64,000 nucleotides of DNA from Brevibacillus panacihumi (GCF_003710985.1 NZ_RHHT01000002.1:1-64000); one strand, 5' to 3'; shown: positions 24,168 to 33,192, numbered from the stretch's first letter. Numbers and translations are program-made. Notes: generated by a model from the letters alone, not told the origin.

Positions 24168-25232
24168 ATGGTGAAGGAGAACAGACAAAAGATTCGTACG
24201 CACGGTTTGATCGTAGGCAAATTGCCGACTGGTGAAAAAAATGACATCACGGATGTGGCGGGTGTGCGTGTGGGGCATGTAACACTGGACCATCCTCTTG
24301 ACGTGGGGGAAGGTGAATACGCTTGCACAGGCGTGACTGCAATCCTCCCGCATGGCGGCAGCCTGTTCCGCGAAAAAGTAACCGCAGCAAGCTATGTCCT
24401 GAATGGCTTCGGCAAAACGACCGGGCTCGTGCAGGTAAACGAGCTGGGTGTGCTGGAATCGCCGATCATGCTGACGAATACGTTCTCTGTTCCGGCAGTC
24501 ACGCAGGGGACCCTGCAATACATGCTGGACGGACATGAAGAGATAGGAGATACGACCGGGACAATCAATATTGTGGTGGGAGAGTGCAATGACAGCCATC
24601 TGAACTCTATCCGCCACTGCGCCGTTACTCCGCAGGATGCCATCGAGGCAATCCGCTGCGCTTCTGAGGGGCCTGTCGAAGAAGGCGCTGTCGGTGCGGG
24701 CAAGGGCATGGTCGCGTTTGGCTACAAAGGAGGGATCGGCTCCTCCTCCCGGATCGTGAGGGTTGATGATGCGTGCAGCTATACAGTAGGGGTTCTGGTG
24801 TTAAGCAACTTCGGACGAAAGGAAGATCTGCGTATCGAGCTGTTGAAGTCAGGGAGCCCTGTCCTTCAGGAGCCTGCTGACGGCTCTATCATCATCGTTC
24901 TGGCGACAGATGCCCCTGTAAGCGACCGGCAATTGCTGCGTCTCGCCAAACGGACGGGGATTGGTCTGGGGCGGACAGGAAGCCACTTCGGCCACGGGAG
25001 CGGAGATATTGTGATTGCCTTTTCGACCGCACACAAGATCCCGCACCAGGCGACAGGATGGACGGAGACGCGCACGCAGCTTCGCGAGGATCACCCGCTG
25101 ATGAACGAGCTGTTTGCAGCAAGTGCCGAAGCGACGGAAGAGGCGATCTACAACTCTCTCTCCCAAGCGGTGACCACTACGGGAAGAAAAGGCAATACGA
25201 TTCATGCCCTGAGCTTTTCATCAACCAATTGA
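24168..25232 (+). CDS. P1 (S58/DmpA) family aminopeptidase
   Basis: 354-aa N-terminal-nucleophile hydrolase of family S58. These proteins self-cleave before a Ser/Thr that becomes the catalytic nucleophile; here the region is GYKGGIGSSSRIV near 194-206. Other family features: NDITDVAGVRVGHVTL near the start, GVTAILPHGG near 58, and VGECNDSHLNSIR. Members are D-aminopeptidases or beta-peptidyl aminopeptidases. ATG 24168 with AAGGAA upstream is preferred; an in-frame GTG at 24144 is possible. It follows the dipeptidase by some 40 bases and ends in a terminator shared with the opposing SDR gene. D-residue or beta-peptide specificity is inferred from family only. Confidence 0.85.
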   Translation: MVKENRQKIRTHGLIVGKLPTGEKNDITDVAGVRVGHVTLDHPLDVGEGEYACTGVTAILPHGGSLFREKVTAASYVLNGFGKTTGLVQVNELGVLESPIMLTNTFSVPAVTQGTLQYMLDGHEEIGDTTGTINIVVGECNDSHLNSIRHCAVTPQDAIEAIRCASEGPVEEGAVGAGKGMVAFGYKGGIGSSSRIVRVDDACSYTVGVLVLSNFGRKEDLRIELLKSGSPVLQEPADGSIIIVLATDAPVSDRQLLRLAKRTGIGLGRTGSHFGHGSGDIVIAFSTAHKIPHQATGWTETRTQLREDHPLMNELFAASAEATEEAIYNSLSQAVTTTGRKGNTIHALSFSSTN

Positions 25233-25262
25233 CATCGCATAGAAAGCAGAGTACAGCAAAAG

Positions 25263-25291
25263 CCCCATCCAGATTGGATCGGGCATTTTTC
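25263..25291. terminator. Terminator between aminopeptidase and SDR genes
   Basis: GCCCCATCCA-GA-TTGGATCGGGC followed by ATTTTT; an AAAA run on the left lets it also serve the convergent SDR gene. Confidence 0.75.
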
Positions 25292-25297
25292 ATTGTC

Positions 25298-26062
25298 TTA
25301 CAGATGTGAGCCGCCAGTGGCGTCAAGCAGTTGTGCAGTAACCCAGCGGCCATCCTCTGAGGCGAGAAAGGCGACTGCGTCCGCAATGTCGGCAGGAGTC
25401 CCGACTCTCCCGAGAGCAGACATCTCGCTGGCATGCTGCTGTCCCTCCTCGGTGTGCAGCCAAGAAGCGTTTACATCCGTATCGACAATGCCAGGCAATA
25501 CAGCATTGACAGTGATACCGCGCGGTCCAAGAAGCTTAGCCAGATGAAGCGTGAATGTGTTGATTGCGCCTTTTGTCATATTGTATGCCATGATATGGGG
25601 ATAGGCAATTCGCGTGACACCGGAGGAAAGGTTGATGATGCGTCCTCCGTTTCGCAATAAAGGCAATGATTTTTGGACGAGGAAAAAAGGGGCCTTTACG
25701 TTTACAGCAAACACCCTATCGAACTCTTCCTCGGTGGTCTTCTCCAAATCGTTGGAAGTCCCGATTCCTGCATTATTTACTAAAATATCGAACTGTCTTT
25801 GTCCTGTCCGATTGCAAAGCTCGCTTTCGAGGGACGCAATCAATTGCTCAACTCCCGAAGTGGTGTCCAGATTCGCTTCGATGGGGAAGGCTTGACCTCC
25901 TGCTTGGGTAATGGTTTCCACAACATCCAGAGCTGCTTCTCGATTTTTGCCATAGTGAACGGCCACCAATGCACCTTCTTTTGCCAGACGCAGGGCAATG
26001 CCTCTTCCGATTCCGCGGCTTCCTCCCGTTACCAACGCAATCTTTCCTTCCAATCTTGTCAT
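25298..26062 (-). CDS. Short-chain dehydrogenase/reductase
   Basis: Classical SDR, about 254 aa. The NAD(P)-binding TGGSRGIGRG motif is near residues 12-21, NNAGIG near 98, and the catalytic Ser-Tyr-Lys set lies in NLSSGVTRIAYPHIMAYNMTK near 142-162. The ATG at 26062 is best spaced from AAGGAG; an ATG two codons upstream is an alternative. It has its own promoter of MerR-activated type and lies downstream of a MerR regulator gene that ends in its own terminator. The substrate is unknown; carbonyl detoxification is a possibility given the MerR control. Confidence 0.87.
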   Translation of the reverse strand: MTRLEGKIALVTGGSRGIGRGIALRLAKEGALVAVHYGKNREAALDVVETITQAGGQAFPIEANLDTTSGVEQLIASLESELCNRTGQRQFDILVNNAGIGTSNDLEKTTEEEFDRVFAVNVKAPFFLVQKSLPLLRNGGRIINLSSGVTRIAYPHIMAYNMTKGAINTFTLHLAKLLGPRGITVNAVLPGIVDTDVNASWLHTEEGQQHASEMSALGRVGTPADIADAVAFLASEDGRWVTAQLLDATGGSHL

Positions 26063-26097
26063 CTCCATACACTCCTTTGACGATTTTCTGAGTTCAT

Positions 26098-26127
26098 CCT
26101 ATACCCTCCAGTCAAGGGGAGAGTCAA
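26098..26127 (-). promoter_or_regulatory. MerR-type promoter/operator of the SDR gene
   Basis: On the minus strand TTGACT (-35, 26122-26127) and TATAGG (-10, 26098-26103), or TAGGAT at 20-bp spacing, enclose ACTCTCC ... GGAGGGT, an imperfect inverted repeat in the long spacer. This is the classical layout of MerR-activated promoters. Confidence 0.6.
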
Positions 26128-26138
26128 GACTGTTCACA

Positions 26139-26170
26139 AAAAAATCCCCTGATGATGGAAATGTCAGGGG
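26139..26170 (-). terminator. Terminator of the merR-type gene
   Basis: Minus-strand CCCCTGA, loop, TCAGGGG followed by ATTTTTTT. It overlaps the stop codon region of the regulator gene and separates it from the SDR promoter. Confidence 0.85.
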
Positions 26171-27000
26171 AGATTCGTTGACTCAGCTTGTATGGGGATG
26201 AGCAGTTCTGCCATTTGCTGTCGGCCATACATATTTTTGTCGGGGGTCATGATAATCTCGCGGATTGCTTCCAGCGGAGACTGCAAGTAACCATTTGAGA
26301 CCACCCATGCCTGCACGTGCGAGATCTTCGGACAGAATAAAGCGTAAGGATCGCACGCATGAATCAGGCTTGCCGCACTCTGTATTGCCGGCAGCCAAAC
26401 GGCCCTTACCTTACCGGTTTCCGGGATGGAGCTAGACACCGGAATGGCTACCTCTACATCTACAAGGCCATCTTCCGGGTTTCTCCGATGCCAAAGTACA
26501 GTGAGCGGGCGGTTTTCATTTTCGCCATGCTTGCGAACATGCTGTTTGATTTCATCTAGCAGCAAGCACAGGCTGGACATCGGAATCTGGTCGCGCAAGG
26601 ATGCGACCAAAACGGACGGTTCACTGCGAATCGTAATTTGCGAGACTTCATCCAATGATTTGATATCGCTCAATTGATTGATTCGCTCGTTAATTTCATC
26701 GAGCTGACGTTGTGCTTCATGGATGGCATTTTTCAATTCCGAGTGTTTGGTGAAGAGGGCCGTCTTCACTCCCGGGGATGAGGTGTCCTCATTCAGGAAA
26801 GTTCTGATTTGTTCAAGAGTGAAACCTTCTTCCTTAAAATAGGCAATTCTTTTGATGGTCAAAAGCTGATCGGCCGAATAATAGCGATAACCGCTCCTCT
26901 CGTCTACACGAGCGGGTTTCAAGAGCCCCAGTTCATCGTAATAGCGCAAGGTTTTTACGGACACGCCGCTCCGTTTGGCAAAATCCCCGATCTTGAGCAT
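26164..27000 (-). CDS. MerR-family transcriptional regulator with effector domain
   Basis: 278-aa regulator. Winged-helix DNA-binding domain MLKIGDFAKRSGVSVKTLRYYDELGLLKP (1-29) with the SGYRYYSADQL wing, a long dimerisation helix (about 80-120), and a C-terminal GyrI/BmrR-like effector-binding domain (about 125-278). Related proteins (BltR, BmrR) sense hydrophobic or cationic compounds. AAGGAG lies before the start at 27000. A fitting MerR operator stands between its terminator and the SDR gene, so the SDR is the likely target. Confidence 0.9.
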   Translation of the reverse strand: MLKIGDFAKRSGVSVKTLRYYDELGLLKPARVDERSGYRYYSADQLLTIKRIAYFKEEGFTLEQIRTFLNEDTSSPGVKTALFTKHSELKNAIHEAQRQLDEINERINQLSDIKSLDEVSQITIRSEPSVLVASLRDQIPMSSLCLLLDEIKQHVRKHGENENRPLTVLWHRRNPEDGLVDVEVAIPVSSSIPETGKVRAVWLPAIQSAASLIHACDPYALFCPKISHVQAWVVSNGYLQSPLEAIREIIMTPDKNMYGRQQMAELLIPIQAESTNLP

Positions 27001-27040
27001 GGGTGAACGCTCCTTTCTTCACGGACCAAAAACTCACACC

Positions 27041-27490
27041 CTACCCGTTCCACTCGATACGAATGACTGACTCACCCGACTTCGACAGACGTTCCATCTC
27101 CACGATCCGCCAGTTGCCGGAAAGCGTAGAACGCAGCCAAGCCACATCCTTTTCTGCCAGCCGGATACCGATAAATGCTGTCTCTTCGGTCTCATAATCA
27201 CGAGGCGGCTCCAGGTTATAGCGTTTATTTAAAATAAATTTAATTCCATTAAAAGTTGTGTATTTGATCGCATATCCTTCGCGAATGGCTTCTTCCAAAA
27301 GTTCACGATTCTCTTCGTACAAGGCAAAAAGCGGTGAAAAATCGTATTTTCCTTCTTCGATTTCCAGAAATGGTGCAGGGTTTCCCCCTCTCAGCTTGTG
27401 GATGATCTCCTCATCGACAAAACCGTGGGCTCTTGCCGCTTCGAGCAGCATAGCTTCGCGCTGGGAGAGCTTTATATGTGAAGTCGACAT
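27041..27490 (-). CDS. Hypothetical protein (149 aa)
   Basis: Not recognised. ATG 27490 is preferred because AAGGAG stands 10 bases upstream; the frame extends further but without a ribosome binding site. The N-terminal part (SQREAMLLEAARAHGFVDEEIIHKL) looks helical, followed by a charged middle (EIEEGKYDFSPLFALYEENRELLEEAIREGY) and a beta-rich C-terminus. No signal or membrane segment. It lies between the MerR gene and ilvE with about 40 bases to the former, same strand, so it could be co-transcribed with it. Confidence 0.6.
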   Translation of the reverse strand: MSTSHIKLSQREAMLLEAARAHGFVDEEIIHKLRGGNPAPFLEIEEGKYDFSPLFALYEENRELLEEAIREGYAIKYTTFNGIKFILNKRYNLEPPRDYETEETAFIGIRLAEKDVAWLRSTLSGNWRIVEMERLSKSGESVIRIEWNG

Positions 27491-27733
27491 GCGTGAAATT
27501 CTCCTTTCTTGAAGCTGTTTGCAGGCTTTCCTTCTAGTATAATGGAGGGAAGACAGAAAAACCAACGAGCAGGGTGTCTGGATGAGCGGACCAAAGCATT
27601 TCGCGCCATGTTCACAGACCTGGTAAAAAATCAGGCAGTGGTTGGCAGTCTGGATAGACTAGCAATCTGTCAAAATAGTTGCTATGTTAGTACTAGTACA
27701 CATAGGATCACAATAGTGAGGGAGATGTAGAAA

Positions 27734-28807
27734 ATGGAGTGTCAGTTAACCATTGCTTTGACAGACCAGAAAAAAGAGAAGCCAGCTCATGACAAGCTTG
27801 CGTTCGGGGTGCATTTTACTGACCATATGTTTGTCATGGAATACACCGAGGGAAAAGGCTGGCACGATCCGAGAATTGAACCGTATTCCCCGCTGACGAT
27901 TGATCCGGCTGCGATGGTTTTCCACTACGGTCAAGCCGTATTTGAAGGATTGAAAGCATATCGCAATCAAGATGGAGAAGTACGACTGTTCAGACCTGAT
28001 CAAAACTTCAAACGCCTCAATCGTTCCTTGACCCGGTTGGACATGCCGACGGTGGATGAAGCGTTTATGGTAGAAGCATTGAAGAAGCTGGTCAGTGTGG
28101 AGAAAGAGTGGATCCCTACCGCAGAAGGAACATCTCTGTACATTCGTCCCTTCGTCATTGCGACGGAGGCTTGCCTGGGTGTAAGAGCTTCCCATACTTA
28201 CAAGCTGATCATTCTGTTGTCGCCAGTAGGAGCTTACTACGCATCCGGAATGAAGCCAGTCAAAATTCACGTGGAAAACAGCTATGTCCGTGCTGTCCGC
28301 GGCGGAACGGGCAATGCCAAGACCGCTGGCAACTACGCAGGCAGCCTGAAAGCGCAGACAGAAGCCCATGAAAAAGGGTACGAGCAAGTGCTCTGGCTGG
28401 ATGCGATTGAGACCAAATACATTGAAGAAGTAGGCAGTATGAACGTCTTTTTCAAAGTAAACGGAGAAGTATGGACACCGATGCTGAATGGAAGCATTCT
28501 CGAGGGGATCACGCGTGACTCCACCATCCACTTGTTGAAGGATTGGGGCCTGAATGTCGTCGAGAAGCGCATTTCCGTGGAAGATTTGTTCCAGGCATAC
28601 CAGAACGGTGAACTGGAAGAAGCATTCGGCACCGGAACCGCCGCCGTCATTTCACCGATCGGCGAAATGAGCTGGAACGGTAACAAAATGGTAATCAATG
28701 ACGCGAAGACCGGAGAGTTGACGCAAAAGCTGTACGATACCATGACAGGAATCCAGTACGGTGTGGTCGAAGACAAATTTGGCTGGTCGGTGAAAGTAAC
28801 CGAGTAG
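27734..28807 (+). CDS. ilvE: Branched-chain amino acid aminotransferase
   Basis: 357-aa class IV PLP aminotransferase of the longer eukaryote/Bacillus type. The PLP lysine is in [28 protein letters not shown] near 70, [10 protein letters not shown] near 135 and [11 protein letters not shown] confirm the family. It interconverts leucine, isoleucine and valine with their 2-oxo acids using 2-oxoglutarate. GAGGGAGATG precedes the ATG. It forms a single-gene unit ending in a strong terminator; the ilvB/ilvN genes of the same pathway lie 34 kb away. Confidence 0.95.
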   Translation: MECQLTIALTDQKKEKPAHDKLAFGVHFTDHMFVMEYTEGKGWHDPRIEPYSPLTIDPAAMVFHYGQAVFEGLKAYRNQDGEVRLFRPDQNFKRLNRSLTRLDMPTVDEAFMVEALKKLVSVEKEWIPTAEGTSLYIRPFVIATEACLGVRASHTYKLIILLSPVGAYYASGMKPVKIHVENSYVRAVRGGTGNAKTAGNYAGSLKAQTEAHEKGYEQVLWLDAIETKYIEEVGSMNVFFKVNGEVWTPMLNGSILEGITRDSTIHLLKDWGLNVVEKRISVEDLFQAYQNGELEEAFGTGTAAVISPIGEMSWNGNKMVINDAKTGELTQKLYDTMTGIQYGVVEDKFGWSVKVTE

Positions 28808-28819
28808 GCATCTCTATCC

Positions 28820-28867
28820 AAAAAAGGCGCGGTTCCCCATGCTAGAACAAGGGAACTGTGCCTTTTT
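28820..28867 (+). terminator. ilvE terminator
   Basis: AAAAAAGGCGCGGTTCCCC, loop, GGGAACTGTGCCTTTTT. Confidence 0.88.
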
Positions 28868-28945
28868 CATTCATTTTTATAGATTTTTCGCGATTGGGCT
28901 GTTAACGTAGTAAGACGAAGAGCAGGTAGGGGTGGAGGAGAACAG

Positions 28946-29575
28946 ATGCTTGGGGAAAAACTCGATATTTATGATGAGCAAGGTCGGCACATTGGCGTCA
29001 AGCCCAGAAGCGAAGTGCACCGGGCAGGGGACTGGCACCAGACGTTTCACTGCTGGCTGTATCGCAGGGCGGGGGAGCAAATCCACCTGCTTTTTCAAAA
29101 ACGGCATCCTGAGAAAGATACTTGCCCCAACCTTCTGGACATTACTTCGGCAGGACACCTTCTGGCAGGGGAGAGACCGGAGGATGGCGTACGCGAACTT
29201 GCAGAAGAGCTGGGGCTTCACATCGCCTATGAAGCGTTGGCTCCCGTCGGTGTCATCCGGGATGTGATGACGGGGCCGCAGATTGTGGACAAGGAGATGT
29301 GCCATGTCTTTCTCTACGAATGCGACCAGCCTTTATCCGACTACAAGCTTCAGGAGGAAGAGGTTGTCGGCCTTCTATGGGTAGAGCTGGACGAGATTGT
29401 GGACCTTTTTGCGGGGAAAACCACAAGTATACAAGCGAGCGGCTTCCTGTTGCAGGAGGATGGCGCAGCACGGGATTGCGCATTGGAGGTTGGGCTATCG
29501 GATTTTGTTGCCCATGAGCCCCACTATTACCATCAGGTATTCACCGCGTTGCAACGACGCGGGGGTCGAGCATAG
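28946..29575 (+). CDS. Nudix hydrolase
   Basis: 209-aa Nudix-fold protein. The Nudix box runs from GHLLAGERPEDGVRELAEELGL near 72-93, with the metal-binding REx2EE. The N-terminal LDIYDEQGRHIGVKPRSEVHRAGDWH resembles the isopentenyl-diphosphate isomerase-like/YfcD subgroup. Such enzymes hydrolyse a nucleoside diphosphate linked to another moiety; the exact substrate is not predictable. GGAGGAG precedes the ATG. The MFS gene starts 43 bases downstream and may be co-transcribed. Confidence 0.87.
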   Translation: MLGEKLDIYDEQGRHIGVKPRSEVHRAGDWHQTFHCWLYRRAGEQIHLLFQKRHPEKDTCPNLLDITSAGHLLAGERPEDGVRELAEELGLHIAYEALAPVGVIRDVMTGPQIVDKEMCHVFLYECDQPLSDYKLQEEEVVGLLWVELDEIVDLFAGKTTSIQASGFLLQEDGAARDCALEVGLSDFVAHEPHYYHQVFTALQRRGGRA

Positions 29576-29617
29576 GACGGGGCTGCGGGGTGGTTTGTAC
29601 AGAGAGAGGAGTTACGT

Positions 29618-31060
29618 ATGAGAGTAAAAATCATGATCGCGCTGATGCTTGCCACATTTCTTGCCGCGATGGAAGGCACGATTGTAAGCACAGCCGTACC
29701 GCGAATTACCAGTGAATTATCCGGCTTCGAGCAAGTGAGCTGGGTGTACGCCATATACATGCTGGCGACGGCCGTTTCCGCCCCAATCTACGGAAAGCTG
29801 GCGGATTTGTTCGGGCGTAAAAAAATCTTTTTGATAGGGATCGGTATTTTTCTGGCAGGCTCCGCTTTGTGTGGAATTGCGATGTCGATGGAGCAATTGA
29901 TTATTTTCCGGGCGATTCAGGGGCTTGGAGCAGGGGCGGTCATGCCGATTACGATGACGATCATCGGCGATCTGTACTCCGACCTGTCTGCCAGGGCCAA
30001 ATCCCAGGGCTGGATCAGTGCCGTATGGGGCTTTTCCGGTGTGGCTGGTCCTTTAGTCGGCGGTTTTCTCGTCGATACCGTCTCCTGGCGCTATATCTTT
30101 TTTCTGAATCTGCCTTTTGGACTGATATCCTTTTTGATGCTTATCTTGTACTACAAGGAACAGAAGATGAATAAAACCAAGCGCCATATCGATTACGCCG
30201 GAGCGCTGATCTTCTCCGTCGGAACGATTGCCCTGCTGTACGCCTTGCTTACGGGAAGCCAGGATCAAAGCTGGCTGAATCCCACGATTCTTTCTTTGAT
30301 CGGTTTCAGCCTGATCTCGTTCCTGTTCTTTTTCTACGTCGAAAGAAAGTCGCCCGAACCGATGATTCCACTGAACCTCTTCACCAATCGCAATATCTCC
30401 ATGATTAATCTGTTGAGCCTGGTGATCAACGGCATCGTCATCAGTCTTGTCGTCTATCTCCCCATCTGGACACAGGGCGTGCTGGGAGAGAGTGCGACTG
30501 TAGCCGGCTTCGTCTTGACGCCGATGTCCGTATGCTGGACATTGGGAGCTGTCCTTTCGGGACAATTGCTTGGACGCCTTCGTGCAGAGCAATTGATCAT
30601 CACAGGTACAGCCGTTCTCACAGTGGCTGCTTCCCTTCTGTCCTGGCTGTCAGAGAGCTCTCCCGACTTTCTTGTCTACGTAGGCGTAGGTTTGATTGGC
30701 TTGGGCATGGGCTTGATCACGCCGATCGTCATGGTCAAAATTCAGGCATCCGTCGCGGTTGAACAGCGCGGGACAGCTGTTGCCCTCAACACCTTTACTG
30801 GTACCTTCAGCCAGACGTTTGGCGCAGCCGTTTTCGGAATGGTGTTCAACCTTGTGACGATCGGGAGCGGACACAGCAATCTGGGCTCCTCGTTTGAGAC
30901 TGGGGCTATTTCTGCAGAGCAGTTACGCGAGGTGCGAGAAGTGTTGGCTTCCGGGGTTCATGTTGTCTTTACCGGAACATTGCTTCTTGCTGTATGCAGC
31001 CTCTTCCTGGCGATCGTCCTCAACAAGCTGGGCAAACAGCAAGTTTTTGCCAAAAAATAA
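29618..31060 (+). CDS. MFS multidrug efflux transporter, DHA2 (14-helix) family
   Basis: 480-aa major facilitator with 14 predicted membrane helices. The N-terminus ALMLATFLAAMEGTIVSTAVPRI is the DHA2 motif D1 region. YGKLADLFGRKKIF (motif A, about 59-72) follows helix 2, and WGFSGVAGPLVGGFL (motif C, antiporter signature) lies in helix 5. Members export drugs, dyes or metabolites in exchange for protons. AGAGGAG precedes the ATG. No TetR regulator is adjacent, so control is unclear. Confidence 0.9.
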   Translation: MRVKIMIALMLATFLAAMEGTIVSTAVPRITSELSGFEQVSWVYAIYMLATAVSAPIYGKLADLFGRKKIFLIGIGIFLAGSALCGIAMSMEQLIIFRAIQGLGAGAVMPITMTIIGDLYSDLSARAKSQGWISAVWGFSGVAGPLVGGFLVDTVSWRYIFFLNLPFGLISFLMLILYYKEQKMNKTKRHIDYAGALIFSVGTIALLYALLTGSQDQSWLNPTILSLIGFSLISFLFFFYVERKSPEPMIPLNLFTNRNISMINLLSLVINGIVISLVVYLPIWTQGVLGESATVAGFVLTPMSVCWTLGAVLSGQLLGRLRAEQLIITGTAVLTVAASLLSWLSESSPDFLVYVGVGLIGLGMGLITPIVMVKIQASVAVEQRGTAVALNTFTGTFSQTFGAAVFGMVFNLVTIGSGHSNLGSSFETGAISAEQLREVREVLASGVHVVFTGTLLLAVCSLFLAIVLNKLGKQQVFAKK

Positions 31061-31079
31061 AGAATTCTGCTTGCCGAAC

Positions 31080-31129
31080 CCCCCTGGCATTCGTTACCAT
31101 TTTTTTGTAACGACAACGATTCCAGGGGG
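31080..31129 (+). promoter_or_regulatory. Nested hairpin overlapping the ribosome binding region of the acetyltransferase gene
   Basis: CCCCCTGG (31080-31087) pairs with CCAGGGGG (31122-31129); an inner CGTTAC/GTAACG stem (31092-31097, 31107-31112) holds a run of T in its loop. The right arm abuts the purine-rich ribosome binding site of the next gene. It could terminate MFS transcripts poorly or mask translation. Confidence 0.4.
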
Positions 31130-31143
31130 CAGGTGTGTCTAGG

Positions 31144-32397
31144 ATGTATGAAGAAATTCGCCCAATAACGGCAGAAGAAGTCGAGGAACTGGTACGAATC
31201 GCAGCCATGGCTTACCCGGGGAGCAATTTGTTGGCGCCTGAGGGGAGAATGCGTTTCACAGAACGCGTGAAGGATACCTTGCAAAACGACCCGTATGCCA
31301 GCTTCCACGGTTGGTACCGGGAAGGAAAGCTGGCAGGGATCATGCGGTGGGATGATTTTTCCATGAATGTCCACGGAATCAAGCTGCTGACAGGCGGGAT
31401 CGGCCTGGTTGCCGTTGACCTTTTGCACAAGAAAGAGAAGATCGCCAAGCAAATGATTCTTCATTTCCTCAAATCCTATCGCGACCGCGGCGTCAGTCTG
31501 GTCTCGCTCTATCCATTCCGCGTCGACTTTTACAAAAAGATGGGGTTTGGGATGGGCACCAAAATCAATCAATACCAGGTTCTTCCATCCAGTCTGCCGT
31601 ACACAGCCAAGGACAAGGTGGTGTACCTGGGCATGGAGGACAAAGAGGAGATCCTGGCCTGCTACCAAAGAGTCGTGCGCAAGACACACGGAATGATGAT
31701 CCGGAGGGAGCGCGGGCTGCAAGCGTTCCTGGAGCAGCCCGAGCTGATCGTGGTAGGATGCAGGGAAGAAGGAAGGATCAGCGGCTACCTCGCCTTCCAG
31801 TTCCAGAATGGGCATGAGAAAAACCGCATGTTCAACCATATGATCGTCAAGGAATTCTACTATGAGAATCGGCAAGCATTGGGGCAGCTTCTCTCCTTCC
31901 TGCACAGCCAGGCCGATCAGGTGCAGCGCATCATCCTGACTGTACACGACGAGGATTTTCATCTGCTGCTCCAGGATCCTGGCAACGGCACGGCCAATAT
32001 ATTGCCGAGCGTCTACCATGAAAGCAATGTGTCCGGAGTCGGTCTGATGCACAGAATCATCGATGTGCCGCTCTTTTTCAAGCAACTCTCGCGGCGCAGC
32101 TTCAACAAGGAGAATGGCGTCGTTCGATTGACGATTCGCGACTCCTTTCTACCTGAAAACGAGGGTTCCTGGTTGATTCACTTTACGGAAGGACTCCCGG
32201 AAGTGATAGAAACAGGAGAGGCGGATGTTGAACTGAGGATGGACATTTCCGAGTTCTCTTCCTTGCTGATGGGAGTCGTCAATATTGGCAAGCTGCACAC
32301 CTACGGGCTGGTCGAGCTGGACAACGAATCCGCTCTGCCGTGGCTGGAGCGTCTGTTCCACGTCCCCCAAAAACCGGTATGCACGACTCCGTTCTAA
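31144..32397 (+). CDS. Eis-like GNAT N-acetyltransferase
   Basis: 417-aa protein with the Eis layout: an N-terminal GNAT domain (about 1-150), a second GNAT-like domain (about 160-290) and a C-terminal SCP2-type sterol-carrier fold (about 300-417, ending with HTYGLVELDNESALPWLERLF). Eis proteins acetylate amines, including aminoglycosides and some peptides, with acetyl-CoA. The pattern SLVSLYPFRVDFYKKMGFGMG near 120-140 is the acceptor-side GNAT region. ATG 31144 (after AGGTG) is preferred; GTG 31135 is possible. Actual substrate unknown. Confidence 0.85.
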   Translation: MYEEIRPITAEEVEELVRIAAMAYPGSNLLAPEGRMRFTERVKDTLQNDPYASFHGWYREGKLAGIMRWDDFSMNVHGIKLLTGGIGLVAVDLLHKKEKIAKQMILHFLKSYRDRGVSLVSLYPFRVDFYKKMGFGMGTKINQYQVLPSSLPYTAKDKVVYLGMEDKEEILACYQRVVRKTHGMMIRRERGLQAFLEQPELIVVGCREEGRISGYLAFQFQNGHEKNRMFNHMIVKEFYYENRQALGQLLSFLHSQADQVQRIILTVHDEDFHLLLQDPGNGTANILPSVYHESNVSGVGLMHRIIDVPLFFKQLSRRSFNKENGVVRLTIRDSFLPENEGSWLIHFTEGLPEVIETGEADVELRMDISEFSSLLMGVVNIGKLHTYGLVELDNESALPWLERLFHVPQKPVCTTPF

Positions 32398-32488
32398 GTC
32401 GAATTTCACAAAATTGACACAATGTAATCGCTTTCCCGTATCTTTAGACGCCTTCTCCCATACGATGGTAAAAAGGGGGAAGGCTGTT

Positions 32489-32659
32489 ATGATCTATTTG
32501 ACCTTGGTTGTCTTTTTTGGTTTCTTGCTTGTGGTCTGGTTTGTAGTCGAACTCCTCTTCCGCTTGCAAAAGCATGACTCTTATCAGCACGATTTGCGGT
32601 ACCTTTGGGAGAATTACAACATAAAAAAAGAGGATATGAATCACCCAAAGAAGAAATAA
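32489..32659 (+). CDS. Small single-span membrane protein (56 aa)
   Basis: A 56-residue product with one N-terminal membrane helix (IYLTLVVFFGFLLVVWFVVELLF) and a charged cytoplasmic tail rich in Lys, His and Asp. ATG 32489 follows AAGGGGGAAGG, a convincing ribosome binding site; the longer frame upstream lacks one. TTGACA and TATCTT with a 19-bp spacer at about 32415-32446 may be a weak promoter. It precedes the PilZ gene by some 50 bases. No known family recognised. Confidence 0.6.
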   Translation: MIYLTLVVFFGFLLVVWFVVELLFRLQKHDSYQHDLRYLWENYNIKKEDMNHPKKK

Positions 32660-32712
32660 ATTGAGTTACACCTGGGTGAACAGGCGTTTGTCTGTCGAAA
32701 AGAGGTGAGGGT

Positions 32713-33192
32713 ATGAATGGCGTGCAAGTGGAACATCAGCGGGAATATTTTCGACTAAGACTGGAGCATCCGCTCTGTGCAGAGATGACAATTGTACTTG
32801 TCAAAGGCAAGACGATGGAAATCGGCAGCACCACGGTCCTGATTGAAGATATAGGTGCAGGTGGTCTGCGCTTTCTTTCTCATTTGAAAATGCCCGCCAG
32901 TGATCAACTCGTCCTTCAATTCGAGACAGAGCTTTGCTCACAGCCTTTGACCATGTACGGTCATGTGGTCCGCAGCATACCTTGGGAAAACGACTATTAT
33001 GAATATGCAGTCCGCTTTACAATGGAAGAAACACAACATTTGGAAATTAATCGACTGGTAAACCGCCTGGCCATTCGCTACCGCAACAAGCGAGTGCCAA
33101 GTGATGGCCGCTTCTGGAAGGGAGATCGCCGCCAGTTTTTAATGGAATTGGCACAAGCACAAGCCAAGGATGAGCCGAATGAAGAGGAGTAA
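32713..33192 (+). CDS. PilZ-domain protein (putative cyclic-di-GMP receptor)
   Basis: 159-aa protein, essentially one PilZ domain. The cyclic-di-GMP motif RxxxR is present as R10-EYF-R14 (QREYFRLR). The second motif, normally (D/N)xSxxG, reads DIGAGG near 58, with Gly in place of Ser. That leaves ligand binding likely but less certain. A basic helix (RLVNRLAIRYRNKR) and acidic tail follow. AGAGGTGAGG precedes the ATG, and a strong terminator follows the stop. It may adjust motility or surface behaviour; no neighbour makes or breaks cyclic-di-GMP. Confidence 0.82.
   Translation: MNGVQVEHQREYFRLRLEHPLCAEMTIVLVKGKTMEIGSTTVLIEDIGAGGLRFLSHLKMPASDQLVLQFETELCSQPLTMYGHVVRSIPWENDYYEYAVRFTMEETQHLEINRLVNRLAIRYRNKRVPSDGRFWKGDRRQFLMELAQAQAKDEPNEEE

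Noticed and set aside
27509-27730. 73-codon plus-strand frame upstream of ilvE
   Set aside because: No ribosome binding site and it covers the likely ilvE promoter region.
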